Assembly (NCBI GenBank): GCA_018340375.1
Contig: JAFFJZ010000003.1
Coordinates: forward strand, 3,720,001-3,784,000
Origin: Gonatopus flavifemur
Taxonomy: Eukaryota; Arthropoda; Insecta; Hymenoptera; Dryinidae
DNA length: 64,000 bases
Direction: 5' to 3'
Part shown: piece after piece, positions 1 through 13,885 of the stretch
How the letters are laid out: every line of letters begins with the position of its first letter
How positions within the stretch are numbered: position 1 is the first letter of the stretch
Notes under the pieces: model-generated
The model's input: the letters and a program-made list of their open reading frames with translations, nothing else
What the model was told of the DNA's origin: nothing
Database searches by the model: none
Made by a program: the position numbers and the translations under genes

Positions 1-3000
1 ATTAATCGAGAACAAAGTTTCCCTCCAATCGACTCTAGGACGTTCCTCCCGAATGAATATTTCCTAAATCTCCATTTGAGGAAAATATATAAATATATGA
101 AAATAAACAATCCTTTTTTTTTACAAAGATAGCAGTATTATGCTGTGTTATTTTGATTTTTACGAAAGCCTCTTCTTTGTGAAACACGTGGAAGAACTTG
201 AAGTAACTTGAGGAAGAAATGTGAAAACCCCAAAATACGCTGTCAGAAATTTTGGCACAAAATTAACTCACTCCGCAGCAGATTTGATCTTATGAATTGT
301 GTAGTTGAACGTTGTTGATGATATCGATAATCTTAGATTCCTATCAATATAGGAAATAAAGATTGTATGATAATCGATTCAACTTCAACAGAGTGAAGTT
401 TGACTTTCAAATATCAGAAGGGAGGATTAGGAGTGGAAAGGGAATAATATTTGAAACGAAAGTATGCGATCAACTCAGAGAGCAGAGGTATTTTTTATGG
501 GACTAAAATCCTAAAATCCTTCCCGATACAGATACCATCAAACTGTGATCCATCTACAGTAAACTTCAAAATCTGGCTAAGCGAGGAAGCTGAAATTCTT
601 ATCCACTCCATAAATATTTCAAGAATATGAGAAAAATAGAAACAAAAAACGCATCTCCGGTTGAATTACCCACAATTTTAAACTACTACATGGTCCATGT
701 TCTGAGTTTTTTTCTCTACACAGAACATTTCTTTCTTTAGAATTTATTTATCATGGAATAATATAAATATCCAATACAAACGAATAAATTCATTTTTGGA
801 AATGAATTTCATGTTCGATTATTTCACGATTTCGTCTCAAATCATTTAGACTTGAAAATTTTTCCTGTACGGTAGGCGAAACAAAAGAAAATCTTTTGCA
901 TTAAATATAACGCACAAGATGTCAATAACAGAATGAGATTCCTAGCGACATGGGACAGGGATGCATTCCACAAGAAGAATTCGCCAGAATATAGTTGCCT
1001 TATTTTATGGTTGACTTAACTTTTCCTGGTGAAACAAAAGGAACTATCTACACCGAGAGAAGAGTTTATTTGTGATAAAGGAAGCTTATCGATTATAAAC
1101 GAAGCATCTTTGGGTCAAATCAGATTTGTTAATAGTTAACAAATCTCACTTGATTGAAATAAATTTGGAACACTCTTTTCTCAGTGTAGTTGCTATCGAA
1201 AAAAAAACATCCATCAAAATTTGATTGATTTGTTATCCTTGTATACAGATTCGAGAGTAGAAAAATCTTCACAATGATATATAATGCAATATAGTTTATA
1301 TATAAATTGTATATAATATTGAAGATTTTTCAAACATTCAAAATATACAGGGTAAAAAATTTTCTATATTTTCAAGAAAAATTTCAAGTGAATCCTTTTG
1401 AATAGAAACAATTTTCAACTGTGTAACAAAATTTGAAAAAAATCTATGAACAATACCAAGGAAGAAACGACATATCGTTTCAAAAATATCAAACTGACAC
1501 GCGATTCACAATATAAATTGTAATAAAAAAAAAAAAGAGTATTATACAGACTCATTTACATGCGAATGTTCTCTGTTGTCGATTGATGAGATTCAAACGA
1601 TGATCATCTTCAAAGTATCAAAACTGTTAATAACTGAAACTTCCACTGATTATCAAAAAACAATCATCACTTTTCATAACACGTAACACGAAAGAAACCA
1701 CATTCGATGCACGGAGAACGAAAATATCGTTACGCAATGATTCGCGCGAGACGACCCGATACACTAAAATCGAAACTTCAGAGGAAACTGACTGGTTACT
1801 TTTTCCTTGTTTTTATTATAAGAATAACAGTTTCTCGCTGGTTTTTACCCTCGCCCCACTACCAGGCCACTGCGCCTTGCTTTAGATCCCACTCTTCTTT
1901 CGATCATTGAAATTCTTCATCGATAATCATTCTCTCCTCCGTGCTTTTTCTTCCGTCCTATCGGAGCATATTAAATTTCCATCTCACGGAAGAATCGTAT
2001 TATTTGTGTCAAGATAATATTTGAATTTCATGTTGACTCATCGTAGATACGTATTCAATTTCTAACAAGGGGAATTTCAATATTTGATTTATTAGTCTTT
2101 GTCTGCCGATAAGCGGCGATAGGATATGATACGGCAACGCGAGTAAACGTGACACAATAACCGATTTCAAGATATATCGAAACCGGGATCGATCATCATT
2201 GATCGTTGATCGCAAGATTACAACCAGAAGATCGTAGAATAATGAATGGGGGAAGAACGGAGGGATGATTCTTTCTTTTGCTGCGCACTGGGGCTGTGAT
2301 GGTTAATCATCTTGAATCGTATCGAGTTGCTTCCACGTTTAGTATTCGACAAAAAGATAAAAGATTGAGTCACATCCTGAAACTGGAAACGACAGATAAA
2401 AAAATTTGATTAAGAAATTTTATTGATTGTTTCTTGGTTTCGAGATACATTTATCAGAAAAGTTTGTAATGCGTATGTCGGAGTACAGGTGTGGAGGAAA
2501 ACAGGTAGGCGATAGAAGGCTATCTCTTTTTAAATAATTCAATGTATCGTTAATGTTATGTTCTGACGGGATACCAGTAGCATGTGATTAACTGATTCCG
2601 TAAGATTTTGTGATTTTAATGCAATGTGATTTGAATATTTCGTTGTATCTTAAGATCTCAAGAATTTGAATCTCCAACAATCGATCGATATTTCCCTCGA
2701 ATTCTAATGTTGTATGTTTTCAAGTATATTTTGTAAATTTTAGTAACGAGAACATGAGCAATTGTCATTAAATATATATTACAGTTTTGTCCATAATATA
2801 TTATTCATTGAACGCCAGTTAACGCAAGGTAGAAGCCATTCGAATGAGAAAGACAGGGAGTGTTTTTTATAGAGAGATCACAATTTATTTACAGTTTATA
2901 TATTATTATCATAAGCAACTGTGAAATTACATCATTTTAGAATCCGGAAATCCTTTACACAATCATCCACAGAAAAAACAAAATACTTACAGCAACTATT

Positions 3001-4485
3001 TATGTAGTGAATTTTCGACCATCTACAAAAAGCAGTTGCGACAAATATCACGCTAGTTACCGCGATTATCGTAACTGGCGTGGGTATTTATCCCAACTAC
3101 TGAGTAATTGTTGTTAGTATTCCTTTTTTTCTATGTAGAAGCAACAATGACAGAAAAAAGGGAATAGGTTTGAGCCAAGACTGACGGTCGCAGCAATCAA
3201 CGTTGAGTCTAGCTATTGCCAATGCTCGACGTAACAGCAATCTATTCTATTCAGTACATATCAAACCCAGAATTGGCGAGATCTTGCTCCAGGCTCGAAC
3301 CAATGCTGAGCCACTCTTAGAATGAGGAAAACAATTAATTCATTATCAATATTTATATATCGCTTTCTACAGTGATTGTATATAAATTGCCAAGTTTTGC
3401 ACTTCGCTATTTTAACTCTTGGCGAAAATTATCAATTCTACTGAAGGATCCCTTTGATTTCTATTGGATAACAGGGATTAATACTTCCTCCCAGTGTCAT
3501 CTTATTATAGCGACTAACTTGAAATATAAAGGAACGTACGTGAGGATAGGCACGTTTCAAAAGAAATCTTTGTTGACTGTGATATAAGATTTTTTAGTGT
3601 ACATTTTCAAAAAAAAATCATATTGATATCTCAATAGAAATCATTCTAGTCATTCTCTATGCCTTGCAAGGCCTGGGGAGTGACTCAGGTGATTTCTACT
3701 AAGGTATTTTCACGATCAACATTGCATTTGAATCATTCAATTCACATTCATTTCATGGATCAAACTTGACATCAAAGTTAGTGAAATTGTTGTAACGAGA
3801 TTCACTTTCCCTCAGTCTTAGGTTCAAGTGAGGCCCTTAGGTAATGCTTATTCTGTTCAAACATGTTAGGATTCAAATAAACGACAATTCACGTGAGACT
3901 TAAACTTGAGATGAAGGTGAAACTAGCGACTTATGGATGTAACCTCCGATGTAATTGTTTCATCAAATGTTTGAATAACCAAACCGCATGATTGGCAGCC
4001 ACTCAATCAAGTTCTGATGAAAGAAAATATTCGAATTAAGTTCAAAAACAAATCGCAGCAATCAACCGCTCGCGGAAATAGCATTGTTTTCTAGGAGGCC
4101 AAAAAAATTACTTTCATTATACATGAAACAATGAATGATTTTCTTCTACGTGCACTACCTCATCTGCATAACAACGAAGTGTCCATTGGAATTTGGAATT
4201 TTAGTGAACAATTGCACGAGAGAAATTCATTACGTTCAACAACTTCTCGATATGAATCTCTAAAATAAGCTTGTTTTTACACAAGTTTTAGGTAAGAACG
4301 TTGATATTTCACAATGTTTTCGTTCTATTTACTTTCGGTACTTAACCTTCGTAAATAAACTTTCTCTGTATAGGTATTGTTTGTCATGAAATGTCTTTTT
4401 TTTTATTACTCCTTGAACTTTGTTTTATGTAAGATAAATCTTTTAATCACCGATACGTTTGAGGGAAGTCGAACATGAAATAATT

Positions 4486-4610
4486 TCACGTATTGCAAGT
4501 ATTCATAAATTCTTATCCGTTCTTGTAAATTACTCATTACCGAACAATATCACGTATTGCAAGTATTTATAAATTCTTATCCGTTTTTTTAAATTACTCA
4601 TTACCGAACA
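4486..4610. repeat. Tandem duplication, 64-bp period
   Basis: Two near-identical copies (4486-4546 and 4550-4610) begin with TCACGTATTGCAAGTATT and end with TTACCGAACA. They differ at only a few positions, so the duplication is recent. No gene is attached to it. Confidence 0.9.
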
Positions 4611-6955
4611 TGATGACTACGAATGATTGGAAAATAGTAATTTCTGGTAGCAAGTTGTCATAGCATACCGAAGCACTTCTTATTGTAAATAAAATAACAA
4701 AAACTGTACAATTTCCATACTTGTGAATGATCATTCATTTTTTGTAAAATCTGCAATAACATTTTTATTCAAGAAAAATGCGTATCCGCATGAATGTTTA
4801 TATTGCAGAACGTGATTTGACGACCGGTTACGAAATTTAGTAAAGATTATCGAATATAGTCCTTTAAAGTTTAGAACGAGTTTAATCAAGTGATCGCGAG
4901 TGTCTGGGACGATTCTACAACCTTGCGTTGGATAATCTTTATGAAACAAAAAACAGGAGATGACCAAAATTTCAAGTTGACACTGAAAATCTGTTAATTT
5001 AACAATTTTGTATATCAATTTTCAACACAAACGCCAAATGAACAGTTCACAAAATAAGATTCTCAAGTGTGGGTAGAAGAGAGTTCAATGAATAGTTTTA
5101 TCGTTAATTTTTTGTTCGCGAATAATTACGTAATTTTTGATATCAGTGAATGGAATTAAAAAAAAGAACAACTTTGAGATGAGATTTCTTGAACTACCGA
5201 ATGTATGATTAATTTATAAAAGACCAATGATCGAATTTATAAATAATTTCCTCCGGAATATCTTCAAGGTTCAATTGAACGAAAGCTGATTTTCGAAATC
5301 TTACGAAGTTTGTTTTTTTTAGGAGCATGAAATAGAATTCAATGGATTTGAAGTACATTGTAGAACTACTCCTCTGTATCATCTACTATTTATCAGAAGA
5401 ACAAAACCTTGCATGCCATGAGAGAAATCAGAAAAATAAACAAAAATTTACTCAAACATTCAAGTGCATTTATATAAAACTTGCACCAGCACTAGAAAAC
5501 CCGGAACTTCCCTCTACGACAGTGACAAAAGTTTCAATAAAGATATTTCGAATATTCAACAATTTTCTCTCACCGGTGATAGGAAAATTTGTAAAGATCT
5601 TGAAACATCCAACCATTCATCCATGAAAATTCTAGACTTTTTTATAAGTTCAAAAAAGAAAGCTAATAAAATTCCCTTAAGGGGATATGTGAAGCGATGG
5701 CCAAATGTTTCGTGAGAAGTATTTTCAAAATATTTTGAAAATCCTAATTTGACGTTGAAGGAATTCTATACAAAACGACATTTTGGATGAATGCAAACAT
5801 TTTCGCGTACTTTGTGTCGAAAAAAGTGGTTACTGCCCCGCCATTCGTATCAACTCGAAGTTCCTGACTTATAAACAAAAATCATAATTTATACTATAAA
5901 CTTATAGTACGAATCTGCGTTCGAGGTTAATGTTAAGGAGATTATATCGAAGAAATGAAATTGAAAAATCTCCAATTTCAAAGCTCGAGAAGTTCTGGAT
6001 TCTATTGCGTTTCGAATATTACGATTATCTTCTTTCCTGATACAAAAAAAGCATTCCGATACGGATTCATAATTAACAAAAAGCTGCTAATACGTTAAAA
6101 GTACTTTGTACCAAGAACTGGTTTTGTTTACATAAGCGACATCAATGAGATGTACAACGTTCAAGAAATGATTACAACCCAGAGAAAAACGTTGTAAAAA
6201 AACTAAACATTCCACTGTAATACTATTAATTGTTTTTGTAAACATTGCGAAACGATGGTTGAAAGTAGAAAGCTTTATAACTGTTGTTTTGAAGCTGGGT
6301 TTTTTTTTCCCACGGATTATTCTATGAATGGGAATTGCATTTCAATGATGACTTCGGATACAAAATAAATAGTGAAATATTTATTATTTATTTATTATGC
6401 AGTGGAATTCCACTGATTCGACTTTGGAGAGAAGTAGCGTCGTCTCTATATTTCAGAGAATATAAAACTAATGATGATGGTATGAATTGGGGTATGTGAA
6501 AGATTCTCAGTAATTAATCATTGCGATTAATGAAATTACAAATGGATTTTTTTAATATAAATTATATAACTTACTCACTATCGTTGTTTTTAACGAGATG
6601 GAGTGGCGATCCAAAGCGGTCCCCCGCGTTGTTTCAATAATTGTCACAACTGCTGTGCACCTGCGAAGAATATTAGGTTTGTTATTTCAAATTCATTCCG
6701 AAAGTTCCTCTATAAAGCGTCTATAGAAATCATTGTCGCTCTTTTAGAATAATTAAAACCCTCTTTGTGTTCTTTACATGGGAAGATTTCTAATTAGACC
6801 TCGATAAAGGAAGCTCGAAAACACGAAAACTTGAGATAGAAATTTGGTTTAATCTCTCGATATTTGTACAAAAGTGTATATCTTTTGTTCTAATGACTTT
6901 ATTCTTATGGAATTTTCGCATATAAATTCACCAGGTCTTGCAAGGCTGAAAAAAT

Positions 6956-7107
6956 TACACTAAGATTAAAAGTAGTGGAGCCAACCCCGCGGTAGAGTCA
7001 ACTGAATATCGATTGAAATGATTTTGACCGGGGATTTGCTTTAATTGATATTTATTTGACTCAACCGCGCAAATATTTTTAGCTTTACTATTTTTTCTCT
7101 TAGTGTA
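6956..7107. mobile_element. MITE with TA ends (Tc1/mariner-like)
   Basis: The left end reads TA-CACTAAGATTAAAAGTAG and the right end is its inverse, ...TCTTAGTG-TA. The inverted arms stay alignable inward for some 60 bp, including GAGTCAA/TTGACTC and an ATATCGATT/AATTGATAT pair. The flanking TA dinucleotides fit the target duplication of Tc1/mariner elements. There is no coding capacity, so it is a non-autonomous copy. Confidence 0.7.
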
Positions 7108-7108
7108 C

Positions 7109-7267
7109 CACTCTGGTTAAAGAAACCCATCAATTCTCATTGAACGTGCAGATCCCCGATTCAAATTCCATTTACTTTTTAATCGGTTCCCCCATTAACA
7201 CCCATCGAATTTGAATTGGAAATCTACACTTTTGATAAGAATGAGGGGGTTTCTTTAATCAGAGTAG
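7109..7267. mobile_element. MITE-like inverted repeat
   Basis: The left arm CTCTGGTTAAAGAAACCC is matched in inverse by GGGTTTCTTTAATCAGAG at the right. A second paired block (TTCAAATTC / GAATTTGAA) lies nearer the centre. It abuts the preceding element almost directly. Related sequence (AGAAACCCAT...TCTCATTGA) recurs near 61200 and 62770, so it belongs to a dispersed family. Confidence 0.65.
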
Positions 7268-10200
7268 AATGATTTCTACCGGAGAGGTGATCAAAATTTC
7301 CAGGTCATTTTGACCTTGATTCAATCAGAGGAATTGCATTTTTGTCATTTTTATGAATTTGATATCTCATTTTCCAACTTCTCCCACGGTGATTACTATA
7401 AATATGAGAATATAACCATTTGAATCGATAAAACTTAAATATAACTTCGAAATATGCAAAATGGAACTTGCAATGCGTTTTTTAAATGATTTATGATGAA
7501 ATACTACTCATTCCTGTTGACTTATCGTAACTGTGTTGATTTTGTCAAGTGTCTTTTGTGGCTCATATTCAAATTATTCTGCTGAACATTCATTTTTTCT
7601 ATTTATATGACATACTGTTAAAAAATAACAAATGCAATGAAGGTGTATAACCTTTCGTTACGATAATGATGTCGCGTTTAGTGAGTCACAATAAAAACGT
7701 GATATAAATCTACAAATTTCCATCACCGTAATTGCAATCATAAAGTTTTATTTACTTGCTTGTTTCATTTTCTTTTCCTACTGAAATTAGGCGAACATTT
7801 TGACAATGTTTCTTCTCTTCGTCATTGTATTGAGAGCAAATTTCAGCGTGAATATGAACGAATAATTGATGTAACATTATGAAAATTGGGAGGTTCGTTC
7901 TACCCGGGTCGAAAAATTTGGACGATTTTTGTGCTTCTACTGGAGTTGTGAACTGATTTTGTTTTGATCTATGAATATCGCGGACAAAATAAGACTCGAA
8001 TGGGATGTTTGTTGCAGAAAAAATTCAGGAGTATATCTTACCCAAATCTCATTTTGTCCGCCACGTTCATGAATCAGGACAAAATCACTCTAGAATTTAA
8101 ATAAAAAGACAAAACCGCCAATTGTTAATAAATATTATTTCGTCTTCCTGTTTTTAAATGAAAATCGATCGATTCGTCCTATGGAAAATAAGTTGAAAAT
8201 TATTGCAAGTTCAACGAAAACAGAAAGATATTCCTGTATTTCGATTGATGAAGATCTATGATGATTTCTTTTCATTGAATCTGCGATCATTTTCAAACCT
8301 TCAACATCAAAGTGCATCTGAATTTATCAAATTGTTGTTGAATATATCTGCAACAATTTTGCCACTGGAGGTTTTTTCTTAGTCGAAGAATTTCTTGCTT
8401 TCTTTTTATCATGAAAACCTTCAAACACGATTAGTGGCGATTGCCTACTTTCAGGTGCACTAGAAAAAAGGTTGCACGCATAACCGATTATTGGATCCGA
8501 CCAAGTTCAATTCAAGGGAATACAAGCGGCGTAGCAGCAGCCAAATTGTTTATTACAAACTAAAGACAAACGGTTGAATTACATTAAAATATAAGAGAAG
8601 TGCTGTACAAAGCAGAGATATTTTGTTTAAATTGAAGCGTTTACTCGTATTTTGTCATAAATGATGTGGTTGATGCCCTGCGACTAGTCTCAACTCCAGG
8701 AGCTAATTCAATAGCTGCCCGTGTTCGTGCTGTTCACTCAACTTTTCGCGTGTAAGTAAGATCTGAGTTTTCGAGTACTCGAAGATTGTTGGATCACCAA
8801 AAACAAAGACTCAAGTACACAAAAAGAATCGAGTCAATTTGAAATCTATAAAATTATTTAAGCTTCTGAATCCTTGTCATAAATAGTCCAACGAGAAACG
8901 ACAGATTTATCTTGTGCATTTCATTACAAATTGGTTCTAGAAAATCATAATCGCACCTAGTTTCAATCAAATTCTAGAGTAATTCTGCAAAAGTATGCAA
9001 TTTTTATTCGCAGACTTGTAATTTGCATATGAAAATACTTAAAGTATGAAACTTTTAACGACTCTTAAGATAAATGTGATGGTAAATATTGCCATTATCT
9101 TCTCTCCGTGTAACTAGCGGTGAAATCACTAACGGTGACTTTCATTATTTTCGAAAGGGACTACATTCGGTTGAGAAGAATGAACCCAAAATCTTTCAAT
9201 CATTTCAATTTGAATCTTAAAATCTATTTTCTTTATCTGGACGTAGCCGATCCTCCCAAAAATGATAAGTCTATCACATTTTTATATCCTTCTCTGTTTC
9301 TCTTTTTCACAACAGTGTAACTATGAATTTTGAATTTTCAGTTATTCTGACGAAACTCAACAAACTGGTAGCTAAACGCACACATATGATGCTCCGACGA
9401 TATCTAAAGTAGAGGCAAAGTTAAATATAGATAGTGCAATCATTTTATGGATCATATATAGACATTCGTGCGTCTCAGGGCAAAATTAAAATCTTCCTTC
9501 TCTCGTGAATTCATCATACAGATTTTTTTTTGTCAACATTCAAAGTACTCATTTCGTTATCAATCTATACCGTGTAAACGAAGCCACGGTAATTATACGA
9601 AAATAAATATTGCTATAATCATTCAATGTGATTTGGAATTTCTAGGTAAATTTATTGCAATTACGAGCAAACATTTTTATGACAGTGAATCATCATTTGT
9701 TTTGAAATTCAAGATTGTTGTTATATTTTCTTTATTCATCTCCCTTTTTTTGACTTCTTGCACTGAGAAAAAGGTTTCCTTCTGACAAATCAACGCATTT
9801 GGTTGAACATTTTTGAGAGATATCGTTTCATACGAATAAGACTTATTCATTATCACCAAATATTGTGTTGAGTCAAGAAATTCATATTTGTTAACTATAA
9901 CCAAATCATTTATTTGACTCAAACTGATCGAAATTGATTTAAATTGGCTGCATATAAACAATTCTTGTCAATTTTTAGCCGTTAGTTTCAACTTCATCTA
10001 AAACCCAGTCACTTCATGCGTCTTATTTTTTCATTTACGTTATTCACAAGGCCATTATCTTTTCATTTCGATTCAATCGAACCCTTTCTATGCGAAAGTT
10101 TCAGTCCTTTGAAACAAAACAAATAAAATGATCTTCGAGGGACTGTTCAATCATAAAACTTGCATAACATACAAAAATTTGAATCTTTTACAATTTGTTT

Positions 10201-10658
10201 GAAGTTTCAAACTTATTTCTTTTCAATTGAAAAGTTGATATACCAGCCTTCCAGAATAACATATCCATAAGTATCAGAGTTCGAATCCCTGCCAAGTTGA
10301 ATCGGTTTTCTTCTGCCCAAGGATAATGTGTGCGAACTGACGATCGATACTTGAGCGAAACTTTACATGGTTAAGGATATCAAGTTTTTCAATATTTCTC
10401 AACGTCAAGTGTTATCAAATCCTGCCATGAATTATTAGGAATGACTTAAACTTTTCTTCCCGGGTCTGAAAATTTGAACAGTTTTATCTCCATACTTTAT
10501 TTAAATTCAAACTAATTTTGTTCTGATTATTGAATATCGCGAATAAACACAGGAATTTTTCAAGATTTTATGCCTACACTCGGAGAAATCTACAGTCATG
10601 GCAAGTTAGCCCTCGCCTAAATGAATTTTTTTAACTCATTTTATAGTTAATGCAACCA

Positions 10659-10904
10659 TACACGGAGGAAAAAGACGTTATAAATATCACTGCATTTTGC
10701 ACTAAAATAGCAGGATAAGTGGAAGAATAGTAAAAATTCATGCTTTATAGTGTGAAGTTGCGCCAAATTGAACGATTTTTCAATTCATTAAGCATTAATT
10801 TTTACTACCCTGTGTTATGAAAATTATATGCTATACTATGTCACTTATGCTGCTATTTTAGTACAAAATGTAGTCATATTTAGAACTACATTTCATTCCG
10901 TGTA
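10659..10904. mobile_element. MITE with ~60-bp terminal inverted repeats
   Basis: The 5' arm starts TACACGGAGGAAAAAGACGT and contains TGCACTAAAATAGCAGGATA. The 3' arm carries the inverse, with TGCTGCTATTTTAGTACAAA and the terminal ATTTCATTCCGTGTA. The element is about 246 bp, AT-rich in the middle, and non-coding. Confidence 0.75.
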
Positions 10905-13082
10905 TAAATAGTTTTCATTATTATAATTTGAATGTGAATGGTTGTCTTCAAATAGTTGATTTGACTGTTTAAATTTCTCTCAGTGTATTCCGACAAATAA
11001 GTGATTGAGGAGGAATTTAGAATAAAATCTTGAAAAAATCCTGCTGTTGTTCGCGATATTTAACAATCAGAACAAAATTATAGTCTAAAAATTGAATATG
11101 AGGAGAAAGAATTGTTCGATCCGGAAATGAACCATCGATAGTCCCATAACAAACACAAAGTATCGATCATCTTCTCTATTTCAATAACTTCGAAAATATC
11201 ATTTGACGCATCATTCGATTTTTCAGTACCTACCGCGCCCCGACGTGCGTGTGTGAAAGAAATTGCGTAATAAAGTTTCGGTTATTGATTGAAACAAAGT
11301 CTTCATTACGTAACATATATTTTTCTTTCCTCTTTCCACTCGACCACCCGCTATACTAATTTGAAATTTCGCAGCACCTCGGAAGGAACTTTCCGTTGAG
11401 GTTATAAGAAAACTCATAGCAACTTTATTTGATAAGACTTCTATACGCGTATGACATACTATACATTCTAGACTGAATGTGAAGTTTTTATGATTTATTA
11501 TGATTCGATATTAGATTTGTTTTCCTCCTTTTCTTTCTACCCACGACTCTAATGCAATTTTATGTATGATATCTTTCACAACTTGGGAGGCTATTTTTGA
11601 AAGTATTACACAAATTGATACAACATTTAACAGTTGACTGACTAAGCGTATGTGCAAGTTCTTATGTGTCCGTGTTAACGTTGAGGTCGACTGAATGATT
11701 CCTTTTTTTTCCCTAACGAGAAAGGAATTTTGATAAGACGCTAGACTGGAAAGATTTCTTGATCAAGTGGAACATGATAAGATACGAGTCAAAGAACTGT
11801 TTACCGTACATGCGAGAGAAAGAAGAACGAATGCGATTGCATTCAATGATGAGTACTATATCTTCTTATCGTGTTATCTGAATCGATCTGTACCTCCCCC
11901 ATGCTGTTTGATTTATATATGATATACTTAAGATGACGTAGCAGATACCGGAATACGAGGAACTGCGTATTCGCGAGTATGACAATGAACAGCGATTATT
12001 ATTATTTTTCTTTTCATTTTTCATATCAGTTTGCTATCATCGATTGTACTCCGAGAAACATGGAATTTGCCTATATCGTGTCTCAAAATGACAATTATTG
12101 ATCGAGTTTGAACGTTTTTATTGCATCTTTTTTTATATTGAATATATTGTTCTGCCTTTTTTTAAAAAAAAATCCATTCTTTTCAATGTGCTCAAAACGA
12201 AACTTGATAAAGTGTGAAACAAAAGAGAAACAACAGTTTCTCCTGGATGAATTCAATTCTCTGAACACTTCAACGAGTCTTTCTCTCTTCAAATTCAATT
12301 TTAGTCGAAATTCTAACTTGTTCTATATGATTCGATTTCCTCGAATTTATGATAATCTATTACAAAACTTGCGAAACGAGACAGCGCAAGGTTGAAATTA
12401 ACTAACTGGGATTTATTGAAAAAGGGACGAAAATACTCGCTCAGCCGCAACAGCGAGGAATGTAGCTGCCACAGCAAAAATATCACAGCTACTGATTCTT
12501 TGGCAGCTGTTAAATAGCACCACACTGGAAAAAATGATTGTGGAATTTTCCCCCAAAAAATGGTGACAGCAAAGTTCCTCCCATAATTTGGTAGAATTTT
12601 CCTTCATTTGTAGAGCATTCAACATTCAAAAAACAAGATAATTCCTCATTTTTGATGGACAAATAATTTCCCCACGATGACGGGACGAAATCCACCAACA
12701 GCGTGAAGAAACACTCCCAACATTTTTTACAATATATAGCTGCCATAGCTCATTCCTTTTTTTTGCATGTGAACGGAAAACTGAGGAGATACAAATCACG
12801 AAATTTCGTCCACATATGATTTTGCCGAAATCTATCGCCAACTCAATGAAAATTTGACTTGTCCATTTATCATTCTATTGACATTAAAATATTGTATAAA
12901 CAAATCAATTTTCACGTAATATCAAGATGGATTCATGAGGTAAAAGAGTTGAAGAGTTCATATCAATTTTTTAAGATTTTTTCTAACATTTGAACACATT
13001 CTTTGAATGCCTTTGACATAAATGATCCCAGTTCAACAAAGTTCTAAGGGATGACTAGCTTCCAACTATTCATTTCACTCGC

Positions 13083-13180
13083 TTAAGGTGATATTGACGA
13101 TCCCTGTCGTTGCAACCTGAGCTCATTTGTTAGAAAAAGATAACTCTAAAACTATCAACGGATTTATATAGCAGTGGATT
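13083..13180. mobile_element. Decayed TTAA-family MITE
   Basis: TTAA is followed by GGTGATATTGACGATCCCTG and then TTGTTAGAAAAAGATAAC, which parallels the copy at 62371. The right end is lost or diverged. Confidence 0.5.
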
Positions 13181-13777
13181 TATTGGGGCGGTGGTTCTTA
13201 AGTTCGGAAATCACTCAAAGCTTTTGAATTAAGTTTGGATTGGGATAAAAAGAATCGCGGGATGAAGATGAATAATCAAGGTATTCCTGGATTTGAAAAT
13301 CACTGTCCAAACGAATCGACTGCTACGGCTTCGCTGGTAGATTCAGACTCTGGTATTTCAAACTTCAGGACCATTCGAGTGTTCGCGCTGATTTCCAATG
13401 AAAATTTCAACAGGGTTTCGTATAAGTTTCAGCTTAATTCATCCACAACAATTGAATGGGCAAGATTCTGTCGATTGTCATGAAACTTGTAGTGTTATGT
13501 CTCAGTGATGGGCCTACAATGATTTTATATGAGTTTCATCCAAATTGTTCAAGAGATCTAACTCAGGTGGCAATATTATCAAACCCTAAGCACATGTAAT
13601 TTGTGAATTGATTACTGTGTTATATAAATTTGAGGTAAACGATAATTGAACTTTGGAAATAAATGTTGGGATTTTTTGGAAACACTGTAAGAAGAATGGC
13701 TAAAATTGGCTGCGTTTTAATTTAAAACCTGACTAAAATTCAGCTTTTTCTATACTGTGTCGGTGCAGTACCGTAGC

Positions 13778-13885
13778 GACAAATTCTTCTTTCTCCTTCA
13801 ATCGACGTGTAACAAAAGACAAGGGACAGCTGTCGCTTGTCTGTCTGGCGTGACAAGTCGATTGAAGAAGGAAGCAAAATTTGTC
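13778..13885. repeat. Strong nested hairpin
   Basis: The arms GACAAATTCTTCTTTCTCC (13778) and its inverse ending ATTTGTC (13885) enclose GTCGATTGAAG-type ends. A second near-perfect hairpin, AGACAAGGGACAGCTGTCGC and following, lies in the loop. The outer flanks carry further related blocks (GTGTCGGTGCAGT / ACAGCACTGTGTCGG). This is most likely a MITE rather than an RNA gene. Confidence 0.65.

Noticed and set aside
3270..3310. Inverse-strand GGTTCGAGCC with TGGCTCAGCA nearby, like box B and box A
   Set aside because: The two boxes lie only a few bases apart, far too close for a tRNA gene.
10275..10295. GTTCGAATCCC, resembling the T-loop/box B of a tRNA gene or SINE
   Set aside because: No matching T-stem, acceptor stem or box A is found at proper spacing on that strand; it is probably chance or a decayed SINE.
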